Program-made: the position numbers and the translations under genes
Origin: Myxococcales bacterium
Lineage (GTDB): Bacteria; Myxococcota_A; Polyangia; Polyangiales; Polyangiaceae
Reading direction: 5' to 3'
Length of the DNA: 60,439 nucleotides
NCBI GenBank assembly: GCA_016794345.1
Contig: JAEUKE010000147.1
Span: 1-60,439, forward strand
In this document: piece by piece, positions 58,078 to 60,439 of the stretch
How positions within the stretch are numbered: the first letter of the stretch is position 1
Layout of the letters: each line of letters starts with the position of its first letter
Notes under the pieces: generated by a model
Seen by the model: the letters and a program-made list of their open reading frames with translations, nothing else
Databases searched by the model: none
Told to the model about the DNA's origin: nothing

Positions 58078-59876
58078 CCGCGATCATCCCCGCGCACCCA
58101 GGCGTGACCGAGAGCGCCATTGCGGCTGCGGAGGCCGCATTCCTGGAGGCGTGGCTGCGCGCCCGCATCGCATTCAGCCCGTACACGCGGCTCGCCGCGC
58201 CGATCCTCTGCAGGAACGAGAAGGAGGAGAAGGCGGAGGGCCTCGAGGGCTCCTTCGCGATGATCCGCATGAAAGACGAGCGAATCGTCATCGGCCTGAA
58301 GATGGTGGCCGAGCGAGGACTCGCGGCACACGCGCACGCCATCCTGGCGCACGAGGTCGGGCATTACGTGCACGCGCCCGGCTCGCTTCGCGAGCACGTG
58401 CGCCTCCACGATCGCATTCGCCGCACCCTCGGCGCCGGGCTGCGATCACACGCCGGGCTCGTCGCGAACCTCTACACCGATCTGCTCCTCAACGATCGCC
58501 TGCAGCGCTCGAAGACCGCCGATATCGCGGCGGTCTACCGCGCCCTCCGCGAGGGCGGAGACACGAGCCTCCTGTGGAGCCTCTACATGCGAGCCTACGA
58601 GCGACTGTGGCTGCTGCCTCAGGGCGCGCTGAGCCCTGCCGTCTCGCCCGAGACCGAGGCCGACGCCGATCTCGTCGCCCGCGTCGTTCGCCATTTCCGC
58701 GACACCTGGCTGGAGGGCGCGGCCTCGTTCACGTTGCTCCTCGAGCCCTACCTCGAGCAGCTCCCGACGGATCGCGCCGTCGTCCCCCCTTGGATGGACA
58801 CGGCGGGCACCTCGATCGGCGAGGGCGTGCCCGACGGCTTGATCGAAGACGATTTCGACCCCGCGGACGTACCGCACCCGGCTCTCGACCCGCGACTCGG
58901 CAATGGCGACGCGCCCGCCGATAGCGAGAAGGAGGGCGATCTCGATCAGGCGACGGGCTCGGCCGGGCAGACGACCCGCGGGGACGGTCGCCCCGATCGC
59001 CGCAAGGTCGTGCGCGGCCCGACCGAGTGGCTCGATCTGATGCGCGCGGTCGGGGTCAAGCGCGACACCCCCGATCTCGTCGTGCGCTACTACCGCGAGC
59101 TCGCGATGCCACACGTCTTGCCATTCCCGACGGAGAAGCTCGAGCGCGCCGGCGAGCCGCTGCCGGAGGGGCTCGAGCCATGGGAGCCGGGCAACCCGCT
59201 CGATCGCGTCGATTGGTTCGAGACCCTCGGACGCAGCCCCGTGGTCATCCCGGGCGTCACCATCGTCGAGCGAATGGAGGGCACGACCACCGGCGGCGAG
59301 CCGGAGCGCCGGCCACCCGATCTCTACGTGGGCATCGATTGCTCGGGATCGATGGCCAATCCGGCCGCCGCGCTCTCCTATCCGGTCGTGGCAGGTGTGG
59401 TGTTGACCCTGAGCGCGCTCCGCGCAGGCGCTCGCGTCATGGCCTGCCTCTCGGGTGAATGGCACGGCAAGGGTCGCTTCCAGGAGACCGACGGCTTCAG
59501 CGGCAACGAGCGCGCCATCCTCGGCGTCTTGACCGGCTACCTCGGCACCGGCGCCTCGTTTGGCCTGCCCCGCCTCGCCAAGACGTTTGCGCTCGCGCCC
59601 AAGCGAGCCCGCCCCGCGCACATCCTCGTCGTGAGCGACTCGGATCTCTTCGGTGAGATCGACGGCACGAAAGACGGCTGGGACATTCTCCGGCGCGCGG
59701 TGGAGAACGCGGGAGCCGGCGCGAGCGCGGTCCTGCGGCTCGCGCAGGTCGCGCACTACGACGGGCAGCTCGAGAAGCTCCGGAAGGCCGGCGTCACGCC
59801 CTACCTCGTCGCGAGCGAGGAAGAGCTCGTGGCCTTCGCGCGCGCGTTCGCGCGGCGCACGTTCGGGAAGGCGTGA
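58074..59876 (+). CDS. zincin-like metallopeptidase + vWA domain protein
   Basis: A 600-residue soluble protein. The N-terminal part has the zinc-binding helix ILAHEVGHYVHAPGS (HEVGH, 93-97). The C-terminal part is a vWA-like domain with DCSGSM (422-427, MIDAS), then HILVVSDSDLFG. A linker rich in Asp/Gly/Ser joins the two. This resembles DUF2201-type metallopeptidase/vWA proteins that partner MoxR ATPases. A MoxR gene lies 5-6 kb upstream, making a split MoxR-vWA system likely. It is coupled to the TetR gene upstream. The last codons run into an IS1380 remnant. Confidence 0.8.
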   Translation: MTAIIPAHPGVTESAIAAAEAAFLEAWLRARIAFSPYTRLAAPILCRNEKEEKAEGLEGSFAMIRMKDERIVIGLKMVAERGLAAHAHAILAHEVGHYVHAPGSLREHVRLHDRIRRTLGAGLRSHAGLVANLYTDLLLNDRLQRSKTADIAAVYRALREGGDTSLLWSLYMRAYERLWLLPQGALSPAVSPETEADADLVARVVRHFRDTWLEGAASFTLLLEPYLEQLPTDRAVVPPWMDTAGTSIGEGVPDGLIEDDFDPADVPHPALDPRLGNGDAPADSEKEGDLDQATGSAGQTTRGDGRPDRRKVVRGPTEWLDLMRAVGVKRDTPDLVVRYYRELAMPHVLPFPTEKLERAGEPLPEGLEPWEPGNPLDRVDWFETLGRSPVVIPGVTIVERMEGTTTGGEPERRPPDLYVGIDCSGSMANPAAALSYPVVAGVVLTLSALRAGARVMACLSGEWHGKGRFQETDGFSGNERAILGVLTGYLGTGASFGLPRLAKTFALAPKRARPAHILVVSDSDLFGEIDGTKDGWDILRRAVENAGAGASAVLRLAQVAHYDGQLEKLRKAGVTPYLVASEEELVAFARAFARRTFGKA

Positions 59877-59892
59877 GCGCGACTCGGGTATC

Positions 59893-60196
59893 TAGAGATG
59901 TCGTCGAGGACGTGGCCGCCACAGATGAGGTTGTAAGCGATGGTGAGGATGTGATCGGCCTCGCTGTACGGGCGGCGCACCATGAGGATCGGCAGCCGGG
60001 TGTCGAGGGCGCGCACGAGGCCGACGCGATGGGCGAGCTGGTGGATGGCGCCGATGCCCCCGCACGGGATGGCATCGACCCGGTCGGCGGTCTCGTGCCG
60101 GATGGTCTTGGCCGAGAGCTCGATGCCGTGGGGGCGGGGCGGTCGGCCGCCTTTTGCGGCCCCGGGTGTTGTCTGTCGTAACCCAACAGACTTCAT
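59893..60196 (-). pseudogene. IS1380-family transposase remnant
   Basis: The N-terminal ~100 residues of an IS1380-type transposase remain: CGGIGAIHQLAHRVGLVRALD, LPILMVRRPYSEADHILTIAYNLICGGHVLDDI. After DDI the homology stops and the frame runs into the 3' end of the vWA gene. The catalytic DDE domain is missing, so it is inactive. No terminal inverted repeats were identified with confidence. Confidence 0.7.
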
Positions 60197-60205
60197 TTGA
60201 TCCCG

Positions 60206-60439
60206 TTAAAGTAACGAAACCGGCATGCATGAAAGCGCCGCGTGCTGCTCGGAGTTTGCCCGCGTGAAAGAGCGGCGAGAGTGAACCCTCACCCCCTTAC
60301 CCCCTCTCCCCGAGGGAGAGGGGGCCCGGATCGCTTCTGCGATCCGCTGGGCGAGATTTGCTGGGTTGCTGAGGACGTCGTCGTTTCGGAAGCGGAGAAC
60401 GCGGTAGCCGCATGCACGAAGGAACTCGTCCCGCGCCGG
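60206..60439 (-). CDS. DUF559 domain protein, 3' end only (runs off the window)
   Basis: The last 77 codons are inside the window. They read RDEFLRACGYRVLRFRNDDVL then NLAQRIAEAIRAPSPSG, typical of DUF559 (Vsr-like nuclease fold) C-termini, and then a repeat-derived tail (GRGGKGVRVHSRR onward) ending in TAA at 60206. The 5' part lies beyond 60439. Confidence 0.72.
   Translation of the reverse strand, partial: PARDEFLRACGYRVLRFRNDDVLSNPANLAQRIAEAIRAPSPSGRGGKGVRVHSRRSFTRANSEQHAALSCMPVSLL
60300..60324. repeat. perfect palindromic repeat CCCCCTCTCCC/GGGAGAGGGGG
   Basis: An 11-bp stem (60300-60310 with 60314-60324) and a 3-nt loop CGA. Sequences of this kind (CCCTCTCCC palindromes) are dispersed repeats in several high-GC bacteria. 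Here it lies inside the 3' end of the DUF559 frame and encodes part of its tail. Confidence 0.8.

Overview
The window is high-GC DNA from what looks like a myxobacterium (Myxococcota, probably class Polyangia). This is inferred from the gene mix: many short lipoproteins whose lipobox Cys is followed by Gly/Ser/Thr-rich linkers, a Ser/Thr kinase with a C-terminal membrane anchor, a cytochrome c/copper monooxygenase lipoprotein, Uma2 nucleases in several copies, a MoxR-type ATPase system and sterol-modifying enzymes. No replication origin, rRNA, CRISPR array, intact prophage or polyketide/NRPS cluster was seen.

Layout. 1-5 kb: an HTTM-domain membrane protein, a GT21 (ceramide glucosyltransferase/HpnI-type) glycosyltransferase and two Uma2 nucleases. 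5-8 kb: an orphan TssM/IcmF that lacks the usual C-terminal part. 8-10.3 kb: a copper monooxygenase lipoprotein divergent from a TetR regulator and DUF1304 gene, with a clear palindromic operator candidate. 10.3-18.6 kb: lipoproteins, tRNA-Ala(CGC), glnS, a von Willebrand A lipoprotein, ppa and a conserved unknown. 18.6-30.3 kb is an accessory zone: an OLD-like ATPase with a Toprim-like partner, broken or duplicated RCC1-repeat genes, a HerA-like ATPase with a 1-nt deletion and a ~68-bp insertion, several small translationally coupled unknowns (DUF4265, TPR, a DUF7668-like tail), yaeQ, and an AbiEii/DUF6922 toxin-antitoxin-like pair. 30.3-45.8 kb: folB, two large coupled envelope/cytoskeleton-type genes, a GNAT protein, peptidase-MA-like and CPBP proteins, a Tim44-like/TPM/zinc-ribbon set and a Ser/Thr kinase.

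45.8-47.4 kb carries the clearest unusual content: a two-gene operon for a sterol C5-desaturase (ERG3/SC5D type) and a sterol C8-isomerase (ERG2/sigma-1-receptor type). These are consecutive steps of the eukaryotic late sterol pathway. The operon is preceded by a strong leader stem-loop. 49-51 kb holds pnuC-nadR (nicotinamide riboside uptake and NAD synthesis). 51.6-59.9 kb holds a MoxR AAA+ ATPase, a coupled unknown, and a zincin/vWA protein, which together resemble the MoxR-vWA-beta-propeller (MVP) ternary systems. They are separated by a penicillin-acylase lipoprotein and a TetR regulator. The window ends in an IS1380 remnant and the 3' end of a DUF559 nuclease gene whose tail is built from a palindromic repeat.

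Four genes (about 21.59, 23.50, 27.34 and 48.49 kb) carry apparent single-base frameshifts. Three of them lie in the accessory zone. Whether they are decay or sequence error cannot be told from the sequence alone. Start sites were moved where a Shine-Dalgarno sequence or stop/start overlap argued for it; TTG starts with good ribosome sites occur at 3290, 39817 and 45906.
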